Shown: one piece after another, positions 1 to 9,675 of the stretch
Position numbering within the stretch: position 1 is the first letter of the stretch
Layout: each line of letters begins with the position of its first letter
Assembly (NCBI RefSeq): GCF_010731535.1
Contig: NZ_AP022581.1
Coordinates: 1,054,001 to 1,118,000 of the forward strand
DNA from: Mycobacterium lacus
Lineage (GTDB): Bacteria; Actinomycetota; Actinomycetes; Mycobacteriales; Mycobacteriaceae
Reading direction: 5' to 3'
Length of the DNA stretch: 64,000 bases
Made by a program: the position numbers and the translations under genes
The notes under the pieces: generated by a model
What the model was told of the DNA's origin: nothing
The model's input: only the letters and a program-made list of their open reading frames with translations
Databases searched by the model: none

Positions 1-194
1 ACCTGATGACCTACGTGACGTACGTCTTCCAGAAGTTGTTCGGCTACAGCGAGCCGCATGCCACCAAGCTGATGCTGCAGGTGCACAACGAAGGCAAGGC
101 AGTGGTGTCGTCGGGCAGCCGGGAGTCCATGGAGGTCGACGTGTCCAGACTGCACGCCGCCGGTTTGTGGGCGACTATGCAGCAGGACCGGTGA
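1..194 (+). CDS. clpS: ClpS, ATP-dependent Clp protease adaptor (3' end only)
   Basis: The frame enters from the left edge (first full codon at 3) and stops at 192-194, so only the C-terminal 63 residues are present. ClpS delivers N-degron substrates to the ClpC/ClpP protease in the cytoplasm. The visible segment has the ClpS-fold signature [14 protein letters not shown], then the MLQVHNEG helix region, and ends with the ATMQQDR tail typical of mycobacterial ClpS (Rv1331). The next gene (DUF2017) is Rv1332-like, which matches the M. tuberculosis order. The true start lies outside the window. Confidence 0.95.
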   Translation, partial: LMTYVTYVFQKLFGYSEPHATKLMLQVHNEGKAVVSSGSRESMEVDVSRLHAAGLWATMQQDR

Positions 195-219
195 GATTCG
201 AGGGTATCCAGGATCCACC

Positions 220-807
220 GTGCGCAAATGGAAGCGCGTCGAGACCCGCAACGGTCCTCGTTTTCGGTCGTCCTTGGCCGCGCATGAGGCGGCCCTGCTC
301 AAGCATCTGGTGACCGCGATGATCGGTCTGCTCGACCAACGCGAATCCTCCTCGCCCTCAGACGAACTCGAGGAGATCACCGGCATCAAGACCGGGCATT
401 CGCAACGCCCCGGCGACCCGACGCTGGGTCGGCTGTTGCCGGACTTCTACAAGCGCGATGTCGACGACCCGTTGCCCCTGGATGCCTCGGAGACCCTCAA
501 CGCGGCGCTGCGCAGCCTGCACGAGCCGGAGATCATCGACGCCAAACGTGTTGCCGCACGGCAGTTATTGGATACGGTTCCGGACAACGGCGGCCGGGTC
601 GAGTTGACCGAGGAGGCGGCGAACGCCTGGATCGCGGCGGTCAACGACCTTCGCCTGACGCTGGGAGTCATGCTCGAGATCGGCCCGCAGGGTCCGCAAC
701 GCCTGCCGGCTGACCATCCACTGGCCGCGCACTTCGACGTGTACCAGTGGCTGACCGTCTTGCAGGAATACCTGGTCGTGGTGCTGATGGGGGCCCGATC
801 ATCGTGA
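220..807 (+). CDS. DUF2017 family protein (Rv1332-like)
   Basis: A 195-residue soluble protein starting with GTG and opening MRKWKRVETRNG. Its position directly after clpS and before a P1 peptidase matches Rv1332. The family is actinobacterial and usually sits beside clpS, but its biochemical role is not established. No signal peptide or membrane segment is visible. The body is mostly helical and acidic (SSPSDELEEITG near residue 45). The spacing to clpS is 25 bases, so co-transcription is likely. Function is left open. Confidence 0.88.
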   Translation: MRKWKRVETRNGPRFRSSLAAHEAALLKHLVTAMIGLLDQRESSSPSDELEEITGIKTGHSQRPGDPTLGRLLPDFYKRDVDDPLPLDASETLNAALRSLHEPEIIDAKRVAARQLLDTVPDNGGRVELTEEAANAWIAAVNDLRLTLGVMLEIGPQGPQRLPADHPLAAHFDVYQWLTVLQEYLVVVLMGARSS

Positions 808-817
808 CGGAGTCCGG

Positions 818-1849
818 ATGAGCTCCATCACCGACGTCGGGGGCATCCGTGTCGGCCACTACCAGAGGCTGGACCCCGATGCGTCCCTCGGCGCCGGTTG
901 GGCCTGTGGCGTCACCGTCGTGCTGACGCCGCCGGGGACGGTCGGCGCCGTGGATTGCCGGGGCGGCGCGCCTGGCACCCGAGAGACCGATCTGCTGGAC
1001 CCGGCCAACAGCGTGCGCTTTGTCGATGCGGTGTTGCTCGCCGGCGGCAGTGCGTACGGGCTGGCGGCCGCCGACGGCGTCATGCGGTGGATGGAGGAAC
1101 ACGAGCGCGGGGTAGCGATGAGCGGCGGCGTGGTCCCCATCGTGCCGGGTGCGGTGATCTTCGATCTCCCGGTCGGCGGCTGGGACTGCCGGCCGACGGC
1201 CGAATTCGGCTATCTGGCCTGTGCAGCCGCCGCGGATGGCGGTGGGCTCGTCGGGACGGTAGGCGCCGGCGTGGGGGCGCGTGCCGGCTCGCTCAAGGGT
1301 GGTATCGGGACGGCGTCGCTGACGTTGCCGTCCGGCGTGACCGTCGGCGCCATCGTCGCGGTGAACTGCGCGGGCGACGTCGTCGACCGGGCCACCGGCC
1401 TGCCCTGGATGGCGGATCTGATTGGCGAGTTCGGGTTGGCGCCGCCGCCGGCCGAGCAGCTCGACGCGCTGGCGCAGCTGCCGTCCCCGGTGAGCCCACT
1501 GAACACGACGATCGGTGTGGTGGCCACCGACGCCGCGCTGAGCCCGGCGGCGTGCCGCCGCGTCGCGATCGCCGCCCACGACGGGCTGGCCCGAACGATC
1601 CGGCCGGCGCACACCCCGCTGGACGGCGATACGGTGTTCGCCCTGGCGACCGGGGCGGTCGAGATGTCGGCTGGCGGCGAGAACACCGCGCCGGCCGCAT
1701 TGTCTCCGGAGACGGGGCTGGTCGCCGCGGTGGGCGCCGCCGCGGCAGAATGTGTGGCGCGCGCGGTCCTGGTCGGTGTGCTCGCCGCTGAGTCGGTGGC
1801 AGGAATACCGACCTACCGCGGCATGTTGCCCGGAGCGTTCGGGGCCTGA
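818..1849 (+). CDS. P1 family (S58/DmpA-type) N-terminal nucleophile aminopeptidase/hydrolase
   Basis: A 343-residue member of the DmpA/NylC-like Ntn hydrolases (Rv1333 homologue). These proenzymes cut themselves between an Asn or Gly and a Thr or Ser that becomes the N-terminal nucleophile. The likely site here is SPLNTTIGVV, with cleavage before Thr230. The N-terminal TDVGGIRVGHYQ and the Gly-rich LLAGGSAYGLAAADGV segment (about residues 73-88) are family hallmarks. The start is ATG, 10 bases after the DUF2017 stop. Physiological substrate is unknown; related enzymes act on peptides, beta-amino amides or nylon oligomers. Confidence 0.9.
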   Translation: MSSITDVGGIRVGHYQRLDPDASLGAGWACGVTVVLTPPGTVGAVDCRGGAPGTRETDLLDPANSVRFVDAVLLAGGSAYGLAAADGVMRWMEEHERGVAMSGGVVPIVPGAVIFDLPVGGWDCRPTAEFGYLACAAAADGGGLVGTVGAGVGARAGSLKGGIGTASLTLPSGVTVGAIVAVNCAGDVVDRATGLPWMADLIGEFGLAPPPAEQLDALAQLPSPVSPLNTTIGVVATDAALSPAACRRVAIAAHDGLARTIRPAHTPLDGDTVFALATGAVEMSAGGENTAPAALSPETGLVAAVGAAAAECVARAVLVGVLAAESVAGIPTYRGMLPGAFGA

Positions 1850-1873
1850 CTATCGGGGATATTGCGAAGGGGA

Positions 1874-2302
1874 ATGGTTGACGTGCTGGTGATTCGTGCC
1901 GACCTCGTGGACGCGATGGTCGCCCATGCGCGCTCCGATCACCCCGACGAAGCGTGCGGGGTGCTGGCCGGCCCGGACGGCTCCGACCGGCCCGAGCAGC
2001 ACATCCCCATGACCAACGCCGAGCGCTCGCCGACGTTCTACCGCTTCGACTCACAAGAGCAACTCAAGGTGTGGCGTGCCTTGGAAAGCGCGGGGGACGC
2101 CCCGATCGTCATCTATCACTCGCACACCGCGACCGAGGCGTACCCGAGCCGCACCGACGTGAACCTCGCCTCCGAACCGGACGCGCACTATGTGCTGGTG
2201 TCCACCCGCGACCCGCAGCGTCATGAGCTGCGCAGCTACCGCATCGTGGATGGGACCGTCACCGAAGAGCCCATCACCATCGTCGACAAGTACCGATCTT
2301 AG
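1874..2302 (+). CDS. mec: Mec, CysO-cysteine peptidase (JAMM/MPN+ zinc protease)
   Basis: Homologue of Rv1334, which releases cysteine from the CysO C-terminus after CysM has loaded it. The JAMM zinc motif is complete: HSHTATEAYPSRTD gives H-x-H-x7-S-x2-D, and the partner Glu sits in DEACGVLAG. The ATG at 1874 was chosen; a TTG at 1862 and a GTG at 1883 are in frame, and the GAAGGGG stretch just upstream would space best to 1883, so the N-terminus is uncertain by a few residues. It is followed at once by cysO and cysM, the rest of the pathway. Confidence 0.93.
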   Translation: MVDVLVIRADLVDAMVAHARSDHPDEACGVLAGPDGSDRPEQHIPMTNAERSPTFYRFDSQEQLKVWRALESAGDAPIVIYHSHTATEAYPSRTDVNLASEPDAHYVLVSTRDPQRHELRSYRIVDGTVTEEPITIVDKYRS

Positions 2303-2312
2303 GAAGGCCCGC

Positions 2313-2585
2313 ATGAACGTCACCGTGTCCATCCCGACCATCCTGCGGCCCCACACCGGCGGCCAGAAGCGCGTCTCCGCGAGCGGTGACACGCTCGGCG
2401 CGGTCATCAGCGACCTGGAAGCCAACTACTCCGGCATCTCCGAGCGCCTGGTCGACAACGGCAAACTGCACCGCTTCGTGAACATTTACGTCAATGACGA
2501 GGATGTGCGGTTCTCCGGCGGCCTGGACACCGAGATCGCCGACGGTGACTCGGTCACCATCCTGCCCGCCGTCGCGGGCGGGTAA
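2313..2585 (+). CDS. cysO: CysO, sulfur-carrier protein (ubiquitin-like, Gly-Gly tail)
   Basis: A 90-residue beta-grasp protein ending in AVAGG. The Gly-Gly tail is the site that becomes a thiocarboxylate and donates sulfur in cysteine synthesis with CysM. The ATG at 2313 has AGGAAGG at 2301-2307 as a ribosome binding site. Longer in-frame reading from upstream overlaps mec and was rejected. Homologue of Rv1335, placed between mec and cysM as in M. tuberculosis. The thiocarboxylate route is thought to help under oxidative stress. Confidence 0.96.
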   Translation: MNVTVSIPTILRPHTGGQKRVSASGDTLGAVISDLEANYSGISERLVDNGKLHRFVNIYVNDEDVRFSGGLDTEIADGDSVTILPAVAGG

Positions 2586-4218
<1,633 letters not shown>

Positions 4219-4222
<4 letters not shown>

Positions 4223-5034
4223 GTTCGCCGTTGGCGCCCGTCGGGGTCTTCGACTCCGGCGTCGGAGGATTGACCGTCGCGCGGGCAATCATCGACCAAC
4301 TGCCCGACGAGGACCTCGTCTACGTCGGCGACACCGGCAATGGCCCCTACGGCCCGCTCACCATCCCCGAGATCCGCGCCCACGCCCTTGCCCTCGGCGA
4401 CGACCTGGTGGCCCGCGGTGTCAAGGCGCTGGTGATCGCATGCAACTCGGCATCGGCGGCGTGCCTGCGAGACGCCCGTGAGCGCTACGACGTGCCCGTC
4501 GTCGAGGTGATCCTGCCGGCGGTGCGCCGCGCCGTTGCCGCCACCCGCAACGGCCGCATCGGCGTCATCGGTACTCGGGCGACGATCACCTCGCACGCCT
4601 ACCAGGACGCGTTCGCCGCCGCCCGCGACACCGAGATCACCGCCGTGGCTTGCCCACGGTTCGTGGACTTCGTCGAGCGCGGCGTCACCAGCGGACGTCA
4701 GGTGCTCGGTTTGGCTGAGGGCTATCTGGAGCCGCTGCAGCGCGCCGAGGTCGACACGTTGGTGCTTGGTTGCACGCACTACCCACTGCTGTCCGGTCTG
4801 ATTCAACTGGCGATGGGTGACAACGTCACCCTGGTCTCCAGCGCCGAGGAAACCGCCAAGGAAGTGGTTCGGGTACTTAGCGAATTGGACCTGCTGCGTC
4901 CACACGACGCACCGCCCGCTACCCGCGTCTTCGAGGCCACCGGCGACCCCGAGGCGTTCACCAAACTGGCGGCACGATTCCTGGGTCCCGCGGTGACGGG
5001 TGTGCGACCGGTTCAGTGGTCCCACATCCACTAG
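4219..5034 (+). CDS. murI: MurI, glutamate racemase
   Basis: A 271-residue cofactor-independent racemase giving D-glutamate for peptidoglycan. The two catalytic cysteines are in [11 protein letters not shown] and LGCTHYPLL, and the N-terminal [12 protein letters not shown] loop carries the conserved Asp and Ser. The ATG at 4219 overlaps the rhomboid stop (ATGA). An open frame runs far upstream from 3406 but overlaps cysM and rhomboid, and the internal start gives the usual family length. Essential housekeeping gene, homologue of Rv1338. Confidence 0.96.
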
Positions 5035-5063
5035 GCGCAAGGAGGAGAGATTCTGGTCACCCA

Positions 5064-5882
5064 ATGCGGCAATGTCTTTCTCATCGTGGTATCGGGCATG
5101 GCACAGTAGTGTCCGTGCGAATCACCGTGCTCGGCTGCTCCGGCAGTGTCGTGGGTCCGGATTCGCCTGCATCGGGTTACCTGCTCCGGGCGCCGGGCAC
5201 CCCGCCGTTGGTGCTGGATTTCGGCGGGGGCGTGCTCGGCGCGCTGCAACGGCACACCGACCCCGGCTCGGTGCATGTGTTGTTGTCCCACCTGCACGCC
5301 GACCATTGCCTGGACCTGCCGGGCCTTTTCGTGTGGCGTCGTTACCATCCGGCACGCCCCACCGGCAAGGCGTTGTTGTACGGGCCGAGCGATACCTGGT
5401 CGCGGTTGGGGGCCGCGTCGTCACCCTACGGCGGGGAGATCGACGACTGCTCGGACATCTTCGACGTGCGCCACTGGGTTGACCGTGAACCGGTGACCCT
5501 GGGCGCGCTCACGATCGTGCCGCGGGTGGTTGCCCACCCGACCGAGTCGTACGGCCTGCGCATCACCGATCCCAGCGGGGCCGCGTTGGCCTACAGTGGC
5601 GACACCGGCTTCTGTGACCAGCTGGTTGAGCTGGCCCGTGGCGCCGACGTCTTCCTTTGCGAGGCCTCCTGGACGCACTCGCCCAACCGCCCGCCCGACC
5701 TGCACCTGTCGGGTACCGAGGCCGGGAGGGCCGCAGCGCGGGCGGGCGTCCGCGAGCTGCTGTTGACGCATATCCCGCCATGGACGTCGCGCGAGGACGT
5801 GATCAGCGAGGCCAAGGCCGAGTTCGATGGTCCCGTGCACGCCGTGGTGTGCGGTGAGACCTTCGAGGTCAAGCGCGCCTGA
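5064..5882 (+). CDS. MBL-fold cyclic-nucleotide phosphodiesterase (Rv1339-like)
   Basis: Metallo-beta-lactamase fold protein. The metal motif [12 protein letters not shown] is near residue 78 and further ligands lie in VVAHPTES and YSGDTGFCD. Its M. tuberculosis homologue Rv1339 has been reported as an atypical class II cAMP phosphodiesterase that affects antibiotic tolerance. Start choice: the ATG at 5064 corresponds to the M. tuberculosis annotation (MRQC), while a GTG at 5109 (VSVRITVLG) is where family similarity really begins. Neither has a strong ribosome site. It ends 86 bases before rphA. Confidence 0.9.
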   Translation: MRQCLSHRGIGHGTVVSVRITVLGCSGSVVGPDSPASGYLLRAPGTPPLVLDFGGGVLGALQRHTDPGSVHVLLSHLHADHCLDLPGLFVWRRYHPARPTGKALLYGPSDTWSRLGAASSPYGGEIDDCSDIFDVRHWVDREPVTLGALTIVPRVVAHPTESYGLRITDPSGAALAYSGDTGFCDQLVELARGADVFLCEASWTHSPNRPPDLHLSGTEAGRAAARAGVRELLLTHIPPWTSREDVISEAKAEFDGPVHAVVCGETFEVKRA

Positions 5883-5968
5883 CCGGGGCAAAACGTGGGA
5901 TCACCATCGGCCCTCAGCGGCAATCACCTCGCGTACTGCGTCCGCGGCTGACCGCTAGGGTTGGCGTC

Positions 5969-6748
5969 GTGTCCAAACGAGAAGACGGTCGCCTCGACGA
6001 CGAGCTTCGACCGGTGGTCATCACCCGGGGGTTTACCGAAAACCCGGCGGGTTCGGTGCTGATCGAATTCGGCCACACCAAGGTCATGTGCACGGCCAGC
6101 GTCACCGAGGGGGTGCCACGCTGGCGCAAGGGATCCGGTCTGGGTTGGCTCACCGCCGAGTACGCGATGCTGCCGTCGGCCACCCATACCCGCTCCGACC
6201 GCGAGGCCGTGAAAGGCCGGCTCAGCGGGCGCACCCAGGAGATCAGCCGATTGATCGGCCGGTCGCTGCGGGCATGCATCGACCTGGCCGCGCTGGGGGA
6301 GAACACGATCGCCGTGGACTGCGACGTGCTGCAGGCCGACGGCGGGACCCGTACGGCAGCCATCACCGGCTCCTACGTGGCGTTGGCCGACGCGGTGACC
6401 TACCTGTCGGCGGCGGGCAAGCTCTCCGATCCCAGGCCGTTGTCATGCGCAATCGCGGCGGTCAGCGTGGGTGTGGTCGACGGCAGGATTCGGGTGGACC
6501 TGCCCTACGACGAAGACTCGCGCGCCGAAGTCGACATGAACGTGGTTGCCACCGACACCGGGACCCTGGTGGAGATCCAGGGCACCGGCGAGGGTGCGAC
6601 GTTCCCGCGTTCGACGCTGGACAAGCTGCTCGACGTGGCGCTGAGCGCGTGCGACAAGTTGTTTGCCGCACAGCGCGAGGCGTTGGCGCTGCCGTACCCG
6701 GGTGTGCTGCCCGAGGGACCTCCGCCGCCGAAAGCGTTCGGAAGCTGA
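5969..6748 (+). CDS. rphA: RNase PH, tRNA 3'-end exoribonuclease
   Basis: A 259-residue phosphorolytic 3'-5' exonuclease trimming tRNA precursors. Family features seen: [13 protein letters not shown] near the N-terminus, the [21 protein letters not shown]rg-rich RNA-binding helix, and [12 protein letters not shown] carrying the phosphate-site residues. The start is GTG at 5969. Homologue of Rv1340, adjoining rdgB. The 3' end overlaps the proposed rdgB start. Confidence 0.95.
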   Translation: MSKREDGRLDDELRPVVITRGFTENPAGSVLIEFGHTKVMCTASVTEGVPRWRKGSGLGWLTAEYAMLPSATHTRSDREAVKGRLSGRTQEISRLIGRSLRACIDLAALGENTIAVDCDVLQADGGTRTAAITGSYVALADAVTYLSAAGKLSDPRPLSCAIAAVSVGVVDGRIRVDLPYDEDSRAEVDMNVVATDTGTLVEIQGTGEGATFPRSTLDKLLDVALSACDKLFAAQREALALPYPGVLPEGPPPPKAFGS

Positions 6749-7365
6749 CCCGGCTGCTGGTTGCCAGCCGCAACACCAAGAAGCTGACCGAACTGCGCCG
6801 GGTGCTGGACGGCGCCGGATTGCCGGGTCTGACGCTGGTGTCGCTCGACGATGTGGCACCGTTCGACCAAGCGCCGGAAGCCGGCGCGACGTTCGAGGAC
6901 AACGCGCTGGCCAAGGCGCGGGAAGCGTTCGCGGCGACGGGTCTGGCGAGTGTGGCCGACGACTCCGGTTTGGAGGTGGCCGCGCTGCGCGGGATGCCGG
7001 GCGTGCTGTCGGCGCGCTGGTCGGGAATCCATGGTGACGATGCCGGCAACACCGCGTTGCTGCTGGCACAGCTGCGTGATGTGCCCGACGAGCGGCGCGG
7101 TGCCGCCTTCGTGTCGGCCTGCGCGCTGGTCTACGGAGCGGGCGACGCCCGCAAAGAAATCGTCGTCCGTGGCGAGTGGCCCGGCACGATTGCCCGGGAA
7201 CCGCGGGGGGAGGGCGGATTCGGCTACGACCCGATCTTCATACCTGACGGCCCTGGCATCGGGGGCCGCACCGCGGCGCAGCTAACCCCGGCAGAGAAGG
7301 ACGCGATGTCCCATCGTGGCCGCGCCCTGGCCCTGCTACTGCCGGCGCTGCGAGCGCTGGCCTAG
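6745..7365 (+). CDS. rdgB: RdgB/HAM1 non-canonical purine NTP pyrophosphatase; probable CTG start
   Basis: House-cleaning enzyme hydrolysing dITP/XTP to monophosphates. Motifs: VASRNTKKL (substrate loop), [22 protein letters not shown] and [12 protein letters not shown]. The protein should begin at the [10 protein letters not shown] segment. At that position the codon is CTG at 6745-6747, overlapping the rphA stop as CTGA, where M. tuberculosis Rv1341 has GTG. No ATG, GTG or TTG lies in frame nearby: the closest upstream GTG (about 6646) would add over 30 residues inside rphA. About 206 residues with the CTG start. Confidence 0.9.
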   Translation: MTRLLVASRNTKKLTELRRVLDGAGLPGLTLVSLDDVAPFDQAPEAGATFEDNALAKAREAFAATGLASVADDSGLEVAALRGMPGVLSARWSGIHGDDAGNTALLLAQLRDVPDERRGAAFVSACALVYGAGDARKEIVVRGEWPGTIAREPRGEGGFGYDPIFIPDGPGIGGRTAAQLTPAEKDAMSHRGRALALLLPALRALA

Positions 7366-7718
7366 AGCCCGAAGCGCGCCTTGATGTCCCTGGTCTGGAA
7401 GTGCTCGACGACGATGCCCAGCAGCGGGATGGTGCCCGCGAGCAGGACGCCGACCGTCTTGGGGATCGGCCAGCGGACCTTGACGGCCAGGTTGAAGGCG
7501 GCGAGCACGTAGACGAAGTAAACCCAGCCGTGCACCACCTCGATCCACCGGATTTCGTGGTGGAACACCAGGTGCGAGACGATCTCGTAGCACAGCGCGA
7601 TGAGCCAGATGCCCGTCGTCCACGCCATGACGCGGTAACCGAGTAGCGCCGTGCGGATCTTCTCGACCGGAAATGAGGGCGCGGCTTGCTGCGCTTCGGG
7701 TGACTCGGGTGTCGTCAT
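7362..7718 (-). CDS. DUF3817 small integral membrane protein (Rv1342c-like)
   Basis: A 118-residue protein with three predicted membrane spans (ALLGYRVMAWTTGIWLIAL, WVYFVYVLAAFNLAV, VGVLLAGTIPLLGIVV) and a short cytoplasmic N-terminus (MTTPESPEAQQ). DUF3817 proteins have no known reaction. The ATG at 7718 overlaps the stop of the upstream lprD gene (ATGA), so the two are co-transcribed. The longer frame to 8012 runs through lprD and was rejected. Its 3' end overlaps rdgB's stop by four bases in convergent orientation. Confidence 0.9.
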   Translation of the reverse strand: MTTPESPEAQQAAPSFPVEKIRTALLGYRVMAWTTGIWLIALCYEIVSHLVFHHEIRWIEVVHGWVYFVYVLAAFNLAVKVRWPIPKTVGVLLAGTIPLLGIVVEHFQTRDIKARFGL

Positions 7719-8092
7719 GCGGTGGTCCTGTTCTGCTTTTCGGCATCGCTTCTCGCGAGTTCGGCGAGGTAGTTGTTGTACGCTTGCAAAACGTCGTCGG
7801 GCGGCTGCTGCGCGGGTTTCGGGCGCTCGGGCAGCAGCCCGGCGGGTATTTCGGTCATGACCCCGTTCTTTCGCGGCTCCGGCGGCGCCTCTTCGTAGCG
7901 AACGAATTTGCGGTACGCGTAGACGCAGAACCAGGCGAACAGCGGCCACTGCAGCGCATATCCGAGATTCTGATAGGTGCCTGATACCGCCTGAAATCGT
8001 GTCCACTGCCACCAGCCCAGGGCCAGGCAGCCGCCGGCCGCGACGATCACCAGGGCGATCAGCGCGGGCCGGTGGCGACGCGTCGTGGACAC
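7715..8092 (-). CDS. lprD: LprD-like conserved membrane/lipoprotein (Rv1343c-like)
   Basis: A 125-residue protein with a single N-terminal hydrophobic segment (ALIALVIVAAGGCLALGWW). The AAGGC is a lipobox-like cysteine, the reason the homologue Rv1343c is called LprD, but the aromatic segment that follows could also be a plain membrane anchor. A second hydrophobic stretch is WPLFAWFCVYAY. The tail is charged (SDAEKQNRTTA). GTG at 8092 was chosen because similarity to the family begins at STTRRHRPALIA. Function unknown. Confidence 0.88.
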   Translation of the reverse strand: MSTTRRHRPALIALVIVAAGGCLALGWWQWTRFQAVSGTYQNLGYALQWPLFAWFCVYAYRKFVRYEEAPPEPRKNGVMTEIPAGLLPERPKPAQQPPDDVLQAYNNYLAELARSDAEKQNRTTA

Positions 8093-8233
8093 GATTAGAC
8101 CGTACCCCGTTGACGGGTCATCACTTCGGCCCGACGAATTCGTCCCATGATCGCCCGAAGCTAGCCTTCCGCTCGCCGTTGTGCCCGTAAGACAATCCAC
8201 TCCACCGACACGTTCCCCGGGCGACAGAAGCGT

Positions 8234-8239
8234 TAAGAT
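8234..8239 (+). promoter_or_regulatory. Probable -10 box of the tRNA-Leu promoter
   Basis: TAAGAT sits 11 bases before the mature tRNA 5' end, a good match to a sigma-A -10 element. No convincing -35 was seen at the expected distance. Confidence 0.45.
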
Positions 8240-8249
8240 CGCTGGGTCC

Positions 8250-8333
8250 GCGGGCGTGGCGAAATTGGCTTACGCGCCGGCTTTAGGTGCCGGTGCTCGA
8301 AAGAGCATGAGGGTTCGAGTCCCTCCGCCCGCA
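8250..8333 (+). tRNA. tRNA-Leu, anticodon TAG
   Basis: The acceptor stem GCGGGCG (8250-8256) pairs with CGCCCGC (8326-8332), and A8333 is the discriminator. The anticodon stem CCGGC/GCCGG encloses TTTAGGT, giving anticodon TAG at 8284-8286. The long variable arm (TGCTCGAAAGAGCA) fits a class II tRNA, and the T-loop GGTTCGAGTCC is standard. CCA is not encoded. The conserved block ends here, and a toxin-antitoxin pair and accessory genes follow. Confidence 0.95.
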
Positions 8334-8554
8334 CTCAAACTGTCCCGGCGACGTGAGCGCATTTTTGATTTTGAGCACAATTTCGTGTGGGTAACGCGCG
8401 TGCAACATGGCCACGAACACGGCGTCCGGTAGCGCCACGAACCGGTGCCGCTGATATCACGGCATGAGTGCGCGACCGAGGAAAACGCCTGGTGAAGGCG
8501 GTGGTGATGGTGACTAAGTAGAGTTGTACGCCTATCAGGCACACAATGTGGTGC

Positions 8555-8824
8555 ATGGCTACGAAGACTCAGCGTTTCGCCGTGCGCCTGACCCTTGAGC
8601 AGGACGCGCTGATTCGTCATGCCGCCGAAGTCGAGGGGACCGACCTCACCAACTTCACCGTCGGCGCGACGTTGGCGCATGCGCGTGACGTGCTGGCTGA
8701 CCGCAGGCTGTTCGTCCTTGATAATGCCGCGTGGGCGGAATTCCTGGCGGTGCTGGACCGGCCCGTCGCGCACAAGCCGCGGCTCGAGAAGTTAGTCGCC
8801 GAGCCGTCTATTTTCGAACGCTGA
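8555..8824 (+). CDS. DUF1778 (TacA-like) ribbon-helix-helix antitoxin
   Basis: An 89-residue antitoxin. The N-terminal RHH DNA-binding segment (KTQRFAVRLTLEQDALIRHAA) is followed by the DUF1778 core (VEGTDLTNFTVGATLAHARDVL) and the toxin-neutralising tail (FVLDNAAWAEFLAVLDRP). ATG at 8555 was preferred to ATG 8546 because the RHH fold begins there. The GNAT toxin starts four bases downstream, the standard order for this family. The pair is expected to repress its own promoter. Confidence 0.9.
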   Translation: MATKTQRFAVRLTLEQDALIRHAAEVEGTDLTNFTVGATLAHARDVLADRRLFVLDNAAWAEFLAVLDRPVAHKPRLEKLVAEPSIFER

Positions 8825-8827
8825 CGC

Positions 8828-9328
8828 GTGAGCGGTTACGGCCTGCCGCGGCCGATCAGCGAGGCTGACGAGGCCGCCACGTTCGACAGCGGTGAACGCA
8901 GCTTGGATGACTATCTGCGCAAGCGGGCGTTGGCCACTCACGTTGCGGGGGCGTCGCGCTGTTTCGTGACGTGCCGGGATCGCCGGGTGGTCGGTTTCTA
9001 TGCGGTGGCGTGGGCATCGGTGGAGCGTGGTGCCGGTGCGGGGGGCGTGCGCCGCAACATGCCTGACCCGGTGCCGGTAATTTTGTTGACGCGGTTGGCG
9101 GTTGACCGCAAAGAGCGGGGCAAGGGTTTGGGCAAGCATCTGCTACGTGATGCGATCGCGCGCTGTGTCGGGGTGGCCGAGCAGGTTGGGGTGCGGGCGA
9201 TGCTTGTGCACGCATTGCACGACGAGGCCCGCTCGTTCTACCTGCATTTCGAGTTCGAGCCTTCCCCGACTGATCCGCTGCACTTGATGCTCTCGATGAA
9301 AGACGCTCGCGCGCTGATCGGTGCTTGA
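8828..9328 (+). CDS. GNAT acetyltransferase toxin (TacT-like)
   Basis: A 166-residue GNAT-fold protein of the type that acetylates aminoacyl-tRNA and stops translation. Features: N-terminal FDSGERSLDDYLRKRA, acetyl-CoA loop DRKERGKGLGKHLL (R/Q-x-x-G-x-G/A), and the conserved FYLHFEFEP near the C-terminus where the catalytic Tyr lies in this family. It starts with GTG. The set lies just after tRNA-Leu, so it could have arrived with an element integrated at that tRNA, but no integrase or attachment repeat was found. Confidence 0.9.
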   Translation: MSGYGLPRPISEADEAATFDSGERSLDDYLRKRALATHVAGASRCFVTCRDRRVVGFYAVAWASVERGAGAGGVRRNMPDPVPVILLTRLAVDRKERGKGLGKHLLRDAIARCVGVAEQVGVRAMLVHALHDEARSFYLHFEFEPSPTDPLHLMLSMKDARALIGA

Positions 9329-9675
9329 GCATTCCCAGCGTGGGGCATCTTCCACACCTTTGGTCGTCGACTACCGGACTCCAAGAGCGTAACGCCAGGG
9401 TGGAATTTCACGCCCGCGCACCTGTGGCCGCAATTGATGCCGTATGGCTTACAGTCGACCCACCAATCCATCGGATCTGCTCGTTGGTGGAATCACGTCT
9501 GGGAGGCGCATTTTCCGCGATTTCCGGCACCCGCGCGATGTGACCCCGCGGTGGTTATCGGCGGCACTCAGTCAACCTGGTCGATGTTTGCGAGGTCGAG
9601 AATCGGTGGGGCCCTTGGCGTCACCCGCCAATCCGCGTGGGAGCGATTTTCCGGGGAAAGGCGAATACCGGAGAA
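9329..9675. other. Gene-free interval between TA module and acyl-CoA dehydrogenase
   Basis: 347 bases between two convergent genes. Small open frames exist but none has a recognisable motif, a ribosome site or codon use like its neighbours. No tRNA-like structure, insertion-sequence end or strong hairpin was seen. It may hold a decayed fragment but I cannot identify it. Confidence 0.4.

Noticed and set aside
668..1612. Long minus-strand open frame over the P1 peptidase
   Set aside because: Low-complexity Arg/Gly/Ala composition typical of antisense frames in high-GC genes; no start signal or motif.
8334..9675. Prophage or integrative element after tRNA-Leu
   Set aside because: No integrase, phage gene or repeated tRNA 3' end was found; only a toxin-antitoxin pair.
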